NCBI GenBank assembly: GCA_035373625.1
Contig: DAOSNS010000015.1
Location: 22,382-86,381, forward strand
DNA from: DSWT01 sp035373625
GTDB lineage: Bacteria; Chloroflexota; Anaerolineae; B4-G1; SLSP01
Direction of reading: 5' to 3'
DNA: 64,000 nt
In this document: piece by piece, positions 14,820-23,260 of the stretch
Layout: each line of letters opens with the position of its first letter
Position numbering within the stretch: the first letter of the stretch is position 1
The notes under the pieces: model-generated
Told to the model about the DNA's origin: nothing
The model's input: the letters and a program-made list of their open reading frames with translations, nothing else
Databases searched by the model: none
Translations under genes and position numbers: made by a program

Positions 14820-15571
14820 GGATTGGGGATAAGGCGTTGAGGATCGGGACGCCAGTGATAGAAAGCTATGGTAGGATGTGGGATTTCGACGGCCAGGGCG
14901 GCAATGTACCCTGAAGCCGGGACAAAACTCAGCAGCGTCCACGTTTCGGGGTGATGAGGATGGCGGCGGTCGGCGAGCAAGTGGGGCGGGGCATCCGGGT
15001 CCATCGTCACATCGAACTGATCGAGAGGCAGGGAAACCCCCATCCCCAGGGCTTTGACGTATGCCTCCTTGCGCGTCCAGCCGGCAAAAAACGCGGCGGC
15101 GCGCTTGCTTTCGGGCAAAGCGCGAAAGGCCGCGTTTTCGTTTGTGGAAAAGAACTGCTCCACAAGCCGTGAGAAATTGTCCGGCGGGATGATCTGCTCC
15201 ACATCAATACCGACCGGCCGATCGCAGGTCACGGCCAAAAGAATCAAGGCACCGGAATGGGAAAGGTTGAATTGCAACCGGGTGTGATCGGGCGCCGCCA
15301 GCGCCGGTTTCCCATAATCGTTTGTCACAAACGTCAGTTGATCAGCAGGAATGTCCAGATAACGGCTGAGAATGTCACGCAACCCGCCATGGGCCACCAC
15401 AAAGCGTTCGCGGTGTTCCGGCAAGCGAAACCGGTCGGCGCGAGCGCGTTCCCCGGCAGAGAGCGTAGCTTCGAGATGTCGCAAGTAAGTCGGCGCGACG
15501 GGCAGATCCATCCGCCAGACGTGAACGGCGTCGGCGGTGGGAACAGAGAGGTCAGCAGGGCTACACCACAT
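14816..15571 (-). CDS. 4'-phosphopantetheinyl transferase, Sfp type
   Basis: It transfers the phosphopantetheine arm from CoA to a carrier-protein serine. The 251-aa size is typical of the Sfp/Gsp class. Motifs are FNLSHSGALILLAVT, VGIDVEQI (Mg-binding Asp/Glu) and FFAGWTRKEAYVKALG. GAGGAG precedes the ATG. The gene converges on the aroQ fusion with the two stop codons overlapping. No polyketide or peptide synthase is in the window, so the carrier partner is unknown. Confidence 0.93.
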   Translation of the reverse strand: MWCSPADLSVPTADAVHVWRMDLPVAPTYLRHLEATLSAGERARADRFRLPEHRERFVVAHGGLRDILSRYLDIPADQLTFVTNDYGKPALAAPDHTRLQFNLSHSGALILLAVTCDRPVGIDVEQIIPPDNFSRLVEQFFSTNENAAFRALPESKRAAAFFAGWTRKEAYVKALGMGVSLPLDQFDVTMDPDAPPHLLADRRHPHHPETWTLLSFVPASGYIAALAVEIPHPTIAFYHWRPDPQRLIPNP

Positions 15572-15598
15572 TTCTCTTATCTCCTCAGCAAGTAGTTG

Positions 15599-15626
15599 TT
15601 GACAACTTTTTAACTTATGCTAGACT
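15599..15626 (+). promoter_or_regulatory. Promoter of the cpaB-like gene
   Basis: TTGACA (15599-15604), 16-base spacer, TAGACT (15621-15626). It implies a ~150-nt leader before the ATG at 15782. The leader has no other obvious feature. Confidence 0.6.
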
Positions 15627-15781
15627 AGTTACAGTTGTTGGAGTTACATACTCTATTTTTGGGGCAGGAGTTTAGGTCAGAGAAGCCTGAGGACGTTTCT
15701 ATGGTTAATCCTGCAGACTTGCTCTGAAGAACAAAACTGTAACGGTTCAATGTATCCAAAACAATCTCACTGGAGGGGAGT

Positions 15782-16882
15782 ATGCGTGGAAAAAAGGCAC
15801 TTGTTACTATTCTTATCATCATCATCATTATTGGCATACTCTTTATAGGCTATTTCTTATTAACCAGAACAAAAAAGGGAGCTGAACAAGAACCTCAGAT
15901 TGTTACAACTGAGACACCACCTCCCACCTACAATATTGTAGTTTCGGCCCAAGATCCAATCCCGCGCGGATGGCGTTTCCAAAGCGGTGATAACGCAGCA
16001 ACCGTACAACAATGGCCAGCTGAGGCTTTGCCTCCCTCCGGTTATTTAACTTCACTGGACCAACTCAACAATAAATATGCAGCCACCGACATCCCCATAG
16101 GCACGCCAATCCTGGAAAATATGCTGTCAGAAGCCCCCATTGCGCCTTTTCCGGCAGGACGTGTAGCGTATGGGATCCCTATGGACGTTCAAGGCGGCGT
16201 GGGCTGGCACATTCAAGAAGGTGATCATGTTGATGTTTTAGCAGCCATTGAGCTGGTGAATGTGGATCCCGAATTCCAGAGCAAGATGCCCAATTTGTTC
16301 CAAACGCTACCTGAGCCTAACGTTGAAAATCCTACACCCTCCCTTAGCGGTGTATATGGGCGTTTCGGGACTTTGCCTAACGGCATGGCCAGCATGATTC
16401 TTCCCAATGGCGATCCTTATCCCCAGGTATTTGTGCAGATGACTGTACAAGATGCCATCGTATGGCGTATTGGCGCACAGTACACTATTGAAGAGACCCC
16501 TGCAGCTCCCCAAGAGGCCGCGGCAGCCCCTACGCCGGCGAGCGGTGGTGGAATCGTAATGCAGTCACAAGGTGCTGCTGCCACGCCGGTAGCGCAAACT
16601 CTGACAAACCAACGGGGAGATATTGAATTGGTAACGTTGCTTGTCGCGCCACAAGACGCGCTTATCTTAAAGTACCTTTATGAAATCGGTGCTGACTTAG
16701 ACCTGGTGATCCGCGCTCCCAACGACACCGCAACCTGGCGCACCAGTCCGGTATGGAGTCGCTATGTTTTAGAGTTCTACCAAATCCCGCAGACCGGCTC
16801 CGATCTGCCGGTGGCTACCACCCCCCTGCGGACTCCCCTGGAGCTAACACCAGTGGCCACTCCCCCGCCGGCGCAGCAATAA
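15782..16882 (+). CDS. CpaB/RcpC-like Flp pilus assembly protein
   Basis: The 366-aa protein has one N-terminal membrane anchor (ALVTILIIIIIIGILFIGYFLL, about 6-27). A periplasmic/exterior SAF-type domain follows at about 50-160: VVSAQDPIPRGWRF, ATDIPIGTPILENMLSEAP and the conserved GRVAYGIPMDVQGGVGWHIQEGDHVDVLAA. The region 170-290 is Pro/Ala-rich, and a C-terminal RcpC half (ELVTLLVAPQDALILKYLYEIGADLDLVIRAP) ends the fold. CpaB proteins belong to the Tad secretion apparatus. GGAGGGGAG precedes the ATG. Tad-type TadE/TadG genes lie downstream on the other strand; ATPase genes are absent from the window. Confidence 0.8.
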   Translation: MRGKKALVTILIIIIIIGILFIGYFLLTRTKKGAEQEPQIVTTETPPPTYNIVVSAQDPIPRGWRFQSGDNAATVQQWPAEALPPSGYLTSLDQLNNKYAATDIPIGTPILENMLSEAPIAPFPAGRVAYGIPMDVQGGVGWHIQEGDHVDVLAAIELVNVDPEFQSKMPNLFQTLPEPNVENPTPSLSGVYGRFGTLPNGMASMILPNGDPYPQVFVQMTVQDAIVWRIGAQYTIEETPAAPQEAAAAPTPASGGGIVMQSQGAAATPVAQTLTNQRGDIELVTLLVAPQDALILKYLYEIGADLDLVIRAPNDTATWRTSPVWSRYVLEFYQIPQTGSDLPVATTPLRTPLELTPVATPPPAQQ

Positions 16883-16902
16883 AAACAAAACGCAACGAGC
16901 AG

Positions 16903-16950
16903 CAACAATCCCGTCCCTGTTGATCCCAGGGACGGGATTGTTGTTCTATA
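16903..16950 (+). terminator. Terminator after the cpaB-like gene
   Basis: A perfect 17-bp stem (16903-16919 with 16927-16943) with a 7-nt loop, followed by only a short T-rich stretch (ttgttctata). It could also stop transcripts arriving from the minus strand. The next 210 bases up to 17161 hold nothing I can recognise. Confidence 0.8.
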
Positions 16951-17161
16951 CGACCTGAGCCACCACGTTGAGTCTGGTCAAAGACCAACTTAAACCAGGA
17001 CAAGGCTCAAGTATCCAGGCCCTTACATAAACCGGTGAAACCTGATAATCTCTCCGTTGAGTGTCGCCGGGCTGTCTTTAACCACAGTCCCATGCTCCTG
17101 GGAAGCACCATAAACATGAAAATACCGGCTATTTTCAGACCAGACGTAGCTTTTACTCCCC

Positions 17162-19381
17162 TTACTCAACCAGACGCAAGAAGATGCGGTTGTATAGTTC
17201 ATCGAAGATCGGGTCGAGTTGTTCAGGACGGGGCGCGTGGCGATGAACGCCACCGGTCATCTCAGCAATAAACTGCATCAACTCAACATCTGCCGACGCA
17301 CCCAACGTGATCGTGAAAAGAACGATTCCATTATCACGTGCCTGCCGCGCATAGAAGACGACACAGTCTTTAGCCTGATCATTACTAGTATTGCCACTAT
17401 TGTGAGGCCAGAAATCCTGAGCATAACAGGCCGGGTCCAGCCCACCCACCTGATTTGCCTCACCATCGGTCATTAAAATCATAATATGCGCGGCCCCCGG
17501 TCGTCCATAATGGCCACTTTGATGGCTCAAGACCTGTATCCCAAACAGAATCGCTTGACCAATATTCGTCGAACCGCCAGCGTGTAAACTGTCCAGTGAA
17601 GCGATAACCGTGTTATTGATCACCGACTGGTTACAATTGGCCACGCCACGCTTACGCACACACTCCAATTCGTTGCGAATTGTGGCATTGGTGTTATACG
17701 ATACCAACCCAATCTGGTCATACTGGGGGTCCATACGTAACACAAAACGCTTGGCAGCTTCCACAGCACCACGAATAGGTTGTTCGTCATCATAAATATC
17801 GTCGGTATAGCGATAGTTCTGTGGGGCTTCTGGTGGGAACCCCGGCAGTACACAATGAGGAGGTTGGTTGCCCCCCGGCCCACCGGGATAACCACCAAAG
17901 CGCGCATCACAGGGGTCGCAAGCCGAACCAGTACGGTTATTATCAAGTGCTGAGGAATTCAGCACTTGCGTTGCGAATGCCGTATCTGCGTTCTGAGCAT
18001 TTTGGGGTGTACGGCTATCGGTAGTCACAATAATCCGGTCCACATCGAACCCCGACGATCCGGCCCACAAATGAAGAGTATGGGAGCTGCCGGCCATCAA
18101 AGTTCCCAATGAACCCAGGCGCACCCAACGCCAGTCGCCAGAGTTTGCACCATTGTAAGTATTGCTGGCGCCGGTAAAACTTTGGGTACCATCTCCGGTC
18201 ACCGAAGCTGGTGCGTTATTATCCAATCCCCACATCACCATTCCCCCCTGCCCACGCAGCCACACATACCATGTCGCCGATGAAGGGGAAGAGGGCATCG
18301 TGAAATCATAATCCACCCGTGGGGCAGGGAAGGGGCCACCGTTATTGAGCACCCAGGCTGCACGTGAACACATTCCCCCATTTGTGAGATCGGCCAACGT
18401 ACAGCTGACACCCGTACCATAACTGGTGTAGTTATAATAGGGAAAATGGGAGATATAGGCCCCGTAGGCATCGCGGCCAAGTGCACCGGCACCACCGCTA
18501 GCATTCTTATGCCAGCTTGGCGCCTGACTGCCGTTGCGTTGCATAACCCAATATGTCATACCCTGCGAATACCCTTCTCGGTCATAGGGTACATTGTTAT
18601 TGCTGTATTCCTCCGCCTCAATGATGATATATTTATTGCCACTGTAAGTCAATGGTGCATTGCCACTGCAATGCGCCGGAGGGCCGCTGGCCGGCCCGTT
18701 CCACGGTAGCGGCCAACGATTGCCGTCCGGATAGGCGACACCCGTCCGGGGTGACCAGCATCCATAGCACAACGTGTCAAATTCCATAGAGCCGGAATTA
18801 TCATACACCAACACCACATCCAGGTTGTTGATGTTTTCGGCCACAGCACGCCCACTAACACGTAAGTCGCGAAAGCCCAAGACACGCATAAAGAAAACCG
18901 GAGAGGCCTGTTGCACAATGACCTCAATACGACTGGCGGTGTCAGGGTTAAAAACATTATCACGATAGGGTACCGTATTGATGACGATAACACGCTGCGC
19001 GTCCTCAGCTCCCGGCCCAGCCACATAGCTTTCAGGGTAACCGGAATTGATTTCAACACGCGTTTCAGGATTACTACAACTATAAAGCAAAACACCATTC
19101 ACCCTTTGTACCTGCAGGCCACATGGATAGCCGTTCGCCTCAAGATACTCCAAGGCCCGTACCTGAGCCGCCGCTTCCAAAGGCAATTCACTGGCAGCCG
19201 CCAAAGCAGCGGCATCTGCGGCACGGCGTGCCCTTACACGGTCCACATACGATAGGCCAACATCTACTGCAATCCCGGCAAATCCTATCAACACAAAAAT
19301 GGAAAAGGCAAGCAGGACGAGACTTTGTCCTTTCTCGCTCTCTGCCTTTCGATGCCAGTTTATCCTTTTCATCTTCTTCAT
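17162..19381 (-). CDS. TadG-like protein with a VWA domain split by a carbohydrate-binding-like insertion
   Basis: The N-terminus (GQSLVLLAFSIFVLIGFAGIAVDVG) is a Flp/TadG-type anchor, followed by an Ala-rich helix (ARRAADAAALAAASEL). The VWA fold starts at VVLVYDNSGSMEFD (metal-site DxSxS) but resumes only ~325 residues later at PIRGAVEAAKRFVLRMDP. The metal-site Thr is in GGSTNIGQAI and the Asp in ILMTDGEANQ. The insertion (IIIEAEEY, WYVWLRGQGG, HTLHLWAGSSGFDVDRIIV) looks like a CBM6/CBM35 beta-sandwich. I start at ATG 19381 with AGGAGG six bases upstream; the longer frame to 19426 lacks a ribosome-binding site. Probably a surface adhesin. Confidence 0.8.
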   Translation of the reverse strand: MKKMKRINWHRKAESEKGQSLVLLAFSIFVLIGFAGIAVDVGLSYVDRVRARRAADAAALAAASELPLEAAAQVRALEYLEANGYPCGLQVQRVNGVLLYSCSNPETRVEINSGYPESYVAGPGAEDAQRVIVINTVPYRDNVFNPDTASRIEVIVQQASPVFFMRVLGFRDLRVSGRAVAENINNLDVVLVYDNSGSMEFDTLCYGCWSPRTGVAYPDGNRWPLPWNGPASGPPAHCSGNAPLTYSGNKYIIIEAEEYSNNNVPYDREGYSQGMTYWVMQRNGSQAPSWHKNASGGAGALGRDAYGAYISHFPYYNYTSYGTGVSCTLADLTNGGMCSRAAWVLNNGGPFPAPRVDYDFTMPSSPSSATWYVWLRGQGGMVMWGLDNNAPASVTGDGTQSFTGASNTYNGANSGDWRWVRLGSLGTLMAGSSHTLHLWAGSSGFDVDRIIVTTDSRTPQNAQNADTAFATQVLNSSALDNNRTGSACDPCDARFGGYPGGPGGNQPPHCVLPGFPPEAPQNYRYTDDIYDDEQPIRGAVEAAKRFVLRMDPQYDQIGLVSYNTNATIRNELECVRKRGVANCNQSVINNTVIASLDSLHAGGSTNIGQAILFGIQVLSHQSGHYGRPGAAHIMILMTDGEANQVGGLDPACYAQDFWPHNSGNTSNDQAKDCVVFYARQARDNGIVLFTITLGASADVELMQFIAEMTGGVHRHAPRPEQLDPIFDELYNRIFLRLVE

Positions 19382-19459
19382 CTTCGTCCTCCTAAAACCA
19401 CCACTTACAATAATAATCGTTTCCAATATCCTCGATCATGTCCGCCCCCCGACCCAGAC

Positions 19460-20125
19460 TTAATTTCCCCCCACCGTATCCCGCGAGTCACGTAACACAC
19501 GCATAGTAGAATAGAAGCGAAGGGTCGTCGCCTTACCAAAAAGAGGAATGTATGATGAAAGCCACTGATGTGTCAGAAAAGTTTCAACAATTACCAGCTC
19601 TTCAGGGATGCGATCATACGCTAAAGCCTCACGGTGGGTATTGATCTGCCCTGTAGACAAAGTACTGTTCTCAAGCAATGTCTGCAATTCTTCGGCTGTG
19701 AACTTAGTATCAGAAGGCGTGATAAACCGTGGCGTACCATCTGCCCCCAAAATGGTTCCCGAGACATACGTCGAACTACTGAGAAAAACCCCATTGGTAT
19801 CTACGGCGATGTGGGTGATAATCACCCCCAGGTTGGCGTCGCTACCGCTCAGTTTCATCGCCGGCGCAAATGTACCGTCAGGCTGCTGAACCAATCCACC
19901 ACTGCTAGAAATGAGGCTGGCGGTTGACTCATCGGTAAACCGGGCACGCGAAGCCAGACGCACGCCCTCACGGTTCGCCGTCGCCAGAGTCAAATAATCA
20001 TAGAACGCAAATCCTACCTCTGCAATGCCGATAATCAGCAAGAGAAAAAACGGCAATATCAATGCAAATTCAACTAAGCTTTGCCCACATGCATTCTTCT
20101 GCAAACAAATGCGTAATCGTTTCAT
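19460..20125 (-). CDS. TadE-like pseudopilin
   Basis: About 222 residues. The N-terminus has the TadE signature GQSLVEFALILPFFLLLIIG followed by IAEVGFAFYDYLTLATANREGVRLASRA. The rest is an exported domain of unknown fold ending in a beta-rich segment (TTLRFYSTMRVLRDS). GGGAGGA precedes ATG 20125; the frame extends upstream but without similarity. It overlaps the preceding small gene by ATGA and sits in a minus-strand run of surface genes, so it is likely a minor pilin of a Flp/Tad-type appendage. Confidence 0.8.
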   Translation of the reverse strand: MKRLRICLQKNACGQSLVEFALILPFFLLLIIGIAEVGFAFYDYLTLATANREGVRLASRARFTDESTASLISSSGGLVQQPDGTFAPAMKLSGSDANLGVIITHIAVDTNGVFLSSSTYVSGTILGADGTPRFITPSDTKFTAEELQTLLENSTLSTGQINTHREALAYDRIPEELVIVETFLTHQWLSSYIPLFGKATTLRFYSTMRVLRDSRDTVGGN

Positions 20126-20739
20126 CGCTGTCCTCCCGCAACATGTTCTAACACAACTCCCGTATCTGCACGGATTTCCCAGTATTCCGCCGTGCCGGCT
20201 TCTTCCAGGGTAAACTGCCATACGGGAATATTATCCGCCCTCATTCCCAAACGCAATGCCAGGGTAGATTTCGGTGTTTTGTTCCACGCTGTTGCGCCGC
20301 CGGCACGCCACCATATATTCAAAACATCCCGGCTATCTTGCGTCCATGCCACCGCCGACAGAACTGCTGGCGGATAGAGTGCCACGATGTCACGCAAGAT
20401 ACGCACTCCATGATCCTGAACCAGAGCCACCAACAGGTGATTCTTCTGAGCAGAATAGACTTGAAAAGTCCAGTTGGCCTCAACAGAAGCCTGGTGTGAC
20501 AAAGTTAATGTACAGGCTACAATCGCCCCGTCTGTTGCCCAATTCTCCTTAAGCCAGGCCTGCAAAATCTGTGCCGCTTCGCCCGCCGATTGCGCTATGG
20601 GAGGCATAGATGCCATATTTCTCCCCCCATCTAATGGTGTCCCCAGTTGCCAGGCGATCACAAATAAACCTATGACCAGAAACACCAGCATGGCGATCAA
20701 GCCATAAGAATACCTGCGTTGTTTCATAGAAACACCCAT
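20122..20739 (-). CDS. Single-pass membrane protein of unknown function
   Basis: A 205-aa protein that I do not recognise. An N-terminal anchor (YGLIAMLVFLVIGLFVIAWQLG, about 12-33) is followed by a soluble domain with many Trp/Ala residues and strand-like segments (VYSAQKNHLLVALVQDHGVRIL, VWQFTLEEAGTAEYWEIRADTG). The end resembles a PepSY/YcdB-like or secretion-accessory beta domain, but this is weak. The start at 20739 follows the upstream stop by one base; ATG 20727 is an alternative. Overlap with the TadE gene downstream suggests a pilus-related role. Confidence 0.6.
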   Translation of the reverse strand: MGVSMKQRRYSYGLIAMLVFLVIGLFVIAWQLGTPLDGGRNMASMPPIAQSAGEAAQILQAWLKENWATDGAIVACTLTLSHQASVEANWTFQVYSAQKNHLLVALVQDHGVRILRDIVALYPPAVLSAVAWTQDSRDVLNIWWRAGGATAWNKTPKSTLALRLGMRADNIPVWQFTLEEAGTAEYWEIRADTGVVLEHVAGGQR

Positions 20740-20740
20740 A

Positions 20741-23182
20741 TTATTTCGCCCGCTGCACCAGCGGTAAATAAACACGCGAGTACGGCCAGATTAGTGAGGA
20801 AAAGGCCAATCGCGTCGCCAGATTACCGCAGGTAGCTTCTGGGCTATCTATATGGGATTCCAGGCGATACAGCCCAGCCACGCTGAAGGGAACCTGCACC
20901 GGCACCATTTTTTCAAGTTCATCTTCCGGCGTTTCCACAGGCACATCATTAGCAACACGTTGCGCAATATACTTGCCGCTTTGAGTACACCACCACACAT
21001 CGTAAACGCCATTCCCATGATAGCGCAAACTCGCTACTAGAGTACCGCCTGGATAAGGACGCTCTGCCGGAACAGTGATGAGTGGAACCGGCGGATAAGC
21101 AGAAGTTGCCGTAAGCACCTGCGACGCTGCGAACAGCGTCGCAGAATTATCACACGGATCACCGGAAGAATCGGTATGAGTTTCCAAGCGGTAGGTTCCG
21201 GTAACATCGGCGGGGACTTGCAGGACCAGTGCATGATCCCAAGTGTTAATGTCTACATAGAAACCATCCCCTATTTGCTGCGAGGGAGGGGTTTCCGGTG
21301 CATTGATCCGACACCACCACAGGTAATAAGGCAACGGCTCGCCCCCCCTCTCAAAATCGCTTAAATCCGTATAAGGATGGTCCACCACCGTGGCTGTAAT
21401 CCATTCTCCCCCCATCACAGGCCCCGGAGAGGCCAACAAGGACGGGGTACCGGTAAAAACCCACGTTTGCGTCAACACGGCGTCCGGTTCCCCAACATCC
21501 CACTGCGAATTAGATATTGAATCCACCCAGGCGTGGACCAGTGCCGTACCTGTCTGGTTGCTATACAGCGTCAACGTCGCCCTACCCTGAGCGTCGGTCA
21601 AGAGCTGAGCCTGTGAAGAGCCATAGCCGGCAGGGAGAAAACTTCCCAACGTAGTAGTGAAGATGACCGGCATATTGCCCACCCCAACGCTGTTTTCCTG
21701 TTCGACATAGGCAGTAATCACCTGCGCCCGTTCCTGAGGCAGAGAGCTGGTACGTTCTGTATAGTTTAGACGCAACGTAGGCCGTGCAGGACTGGCCACA
21801 TCATAGAAGATCTGCGAACGGCCCCAGTCCTCTTCACGCCATGTCAGCATATAGATCAGATGATGCGCCCATGTCTCTTCAGCCGGCATCAAAACCAAAG
21901 ACGGGTAGACGCGGTTATCGCTGCCATCGCCAAACTGTGGACTCGGTCCCTGAAACCAGCTAAAGTTTTCGTTAGTCGCCGTGATGGCCCAGGTGGTGGT
22001 GAGTACGTAACCGTTGTCCTGCTTCATCTGCCAGGCAAAATGGGGCATTCCATCAGGGTCAAGGGACACCTTAGCATTGAGATGTGTGGCATACTCCCCA
22101 GCCGTTGTATCTGTCGCATCCGTTCCAGCATAGTATCTTACCGAAAGGCTGATATAACGCAATTCTGTCTCTGTTCCCACCTCTAATGGTTGCGCAAAAA
22201 AGCTTGTTCCGTTATTATTGGAACGTGCATACACCAGGTAAAATTTTTCGCATGGGGGATTATTATCAACATCCGCACACACATTCCAGGTTAGGATGAC
22301 ACGATCGTCGCGGGCCGCAATGCTGGGAACAGGATAGGTAGTCTCTGATAAGTTGGTCGGACTGGGGTATCCCATAATCATGCCACATGTCCCGGCTTCT
22401 GCACAGTAACGATAGCGCACATCCCCATTCTGACGCAAGCGGCCAAGCCCATCCACATAGTCACGATGGTTTTCCCACACAAAGTGAATCCGCCCATTGG
22501 AAGCAGCTATGGATGGACGATAGGAGGTTTCGGTATTCGAAGAAATCTGCAAAGGCGCTTCCCATCCACTGCCCAGATCGCGGGTATAGAAAATTTTGCT
22601 TTGTGCCAGTGAGTGTTCACCACGGCCATAGACGATATGTGGTCGGTTCTGACTATCGAGCGCAATTCGCACGTCAGAGAAACGCAAGTTTGCCGAACCG
22701 GCCTGGGCCACCACTACCGTCGCCGCCGAACATGTGCCGGCGGATAGATCACAGGTGTAATACGCGATGGCACTGTCTGCGTCTGTTTGATCACAAGGTG
22801 ACCACACCGTTGTTGCCAGATGGGCAAGATTACCGTTAAGAGCCACGTCGGCATGGACAAAGCAACCACTGACATAGCCTGCCGGAAGCGGCAACAGGGT
22901 AGGATTGCTCCAACCGGTTTGCGCCTCCTCTGTCGTCGCCCAGCGCAACACTGCTGCACCCCGATTCACACAGCCTTTGTTGACCCGGCGTCCCTGAATC
23001 CACACGCTCGCCAACCAACTGCCATCGGAACTCAGCGCCGAACGCGGTTCGAAATCACAAACGGAAGTTGACGCCGATAGCCTTACAGGTAAGTGCACCC
23101 ACGCCGTTAACGCTGCTGTAGCCCCCGAAATCCACCCAGCAATCAACAGCACAATCAGCCATCCCCACCAATGTTTCCTCAT
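20741..23182 (-). CDS. Secreted beta-propeller/Ig-like surface protein with C-terminal YLPLV motif
   Basis: The 813-aa protein has a signal peptide (WWGWLIVLLIAGWISGATAAL). A ~430-residue region with propeller-like repeats follows (RFSDVRIALDSQNRPHIVYG, SYRPSIAASNGRIHFVWE, PVPSIAARDDRVILTWN), reminiscent of sialidase-type blades without clear catalytic residues. A Big_1-like Ig domain lies at about 480-580 (PVIFTTTLGSF, LTDAQGRATLTLYSNQTGTA). Two copies of a ~75-aa WWC module follow. The protein ends SRVYLPLVQRAK. GAGGTG precedes ATG 23182. Probably displayed or secreted with the neighbouring Tad-type proteins. Confidence 0.75.
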   Translation of the reverse strand: MRKHWWGWLIVLLIAGWISGATAALTAWVHLPVRLSASTSVCDFEPRSALSSDGSWLASVWIQGRRVNKGCVNRGAAVLRWATTEEAQTGWSNPTLLPLPAGYVSGCFVHADVALNGNLAHLATTVWSPCDQTDADSAIAYYTCDLSAGTCSAATVVVAQAGSANLRFSDVRIALDSQNRPHIVYGRGEHSLAQSKIFYTRDLGSGWEAPLQISSNTETSYRPSIAASNGRIHFVWENHRDYVDGLGRLRQNGDVRYRYCAEAGTCGMIMGYPSPTNLSETTYPVPSIAARDDRVILTWNVCADVDNNPPCEKFYLVYARSNNNGTSFFAQPLEVGTETELRYISLSVRYYAGTDATDTTAGEYATHLNAKVSLDPDGMPHFAWQMKQDNGYVLTTTWAITATNENFSWFQGPSPQFGDGSDNRVYPSLVLMPAEETWAHHLIYMLTWREEDWGRSQIFYDVASPARPTLRLNYTERTSSLPQERAQVITAYVEQENSVGVGNMPVIFTTTLGSFLPAGYGSSQAQLLTDAQGRATLTLYSNQTGTALVHAWVDSISNSQWDVGEPDAVLTQTWVFTGTPSLLASPGPVMGGEWITATVVDHPYTDLSDFERGGEPLPYYLWWCRINAPETPPSQQIGDGFYVDINTWDHALVLQVPADVTGTYRLETHTDSSGDPCDNSATLFAASQVLTATSAYPPVPLITVPAERPYPGGTLVASLRYHGNGVYDVWWCTQSGKYIAQRVANDVPVETPEDELEKMVPVQVPFSVAGLYRLESHIDSPEATCGNLATRLAFSSLIWPYSRVYLPLVQRAK

Positions 23183-23260
23183 CACACCTCATCCATAGCC
23201 AATGTCAGAATAAGCAACGTCCCAGGTGTCCCCTACATAAGGCATCAACCGTCCTCGCTT

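Noticed and set aside
15625..15837. 70-aa minus-strand ORF in the cpaB leader
   Set aside because: Starts inside the cpaB coding region opposite its poly-Ile segment; no supporting features.
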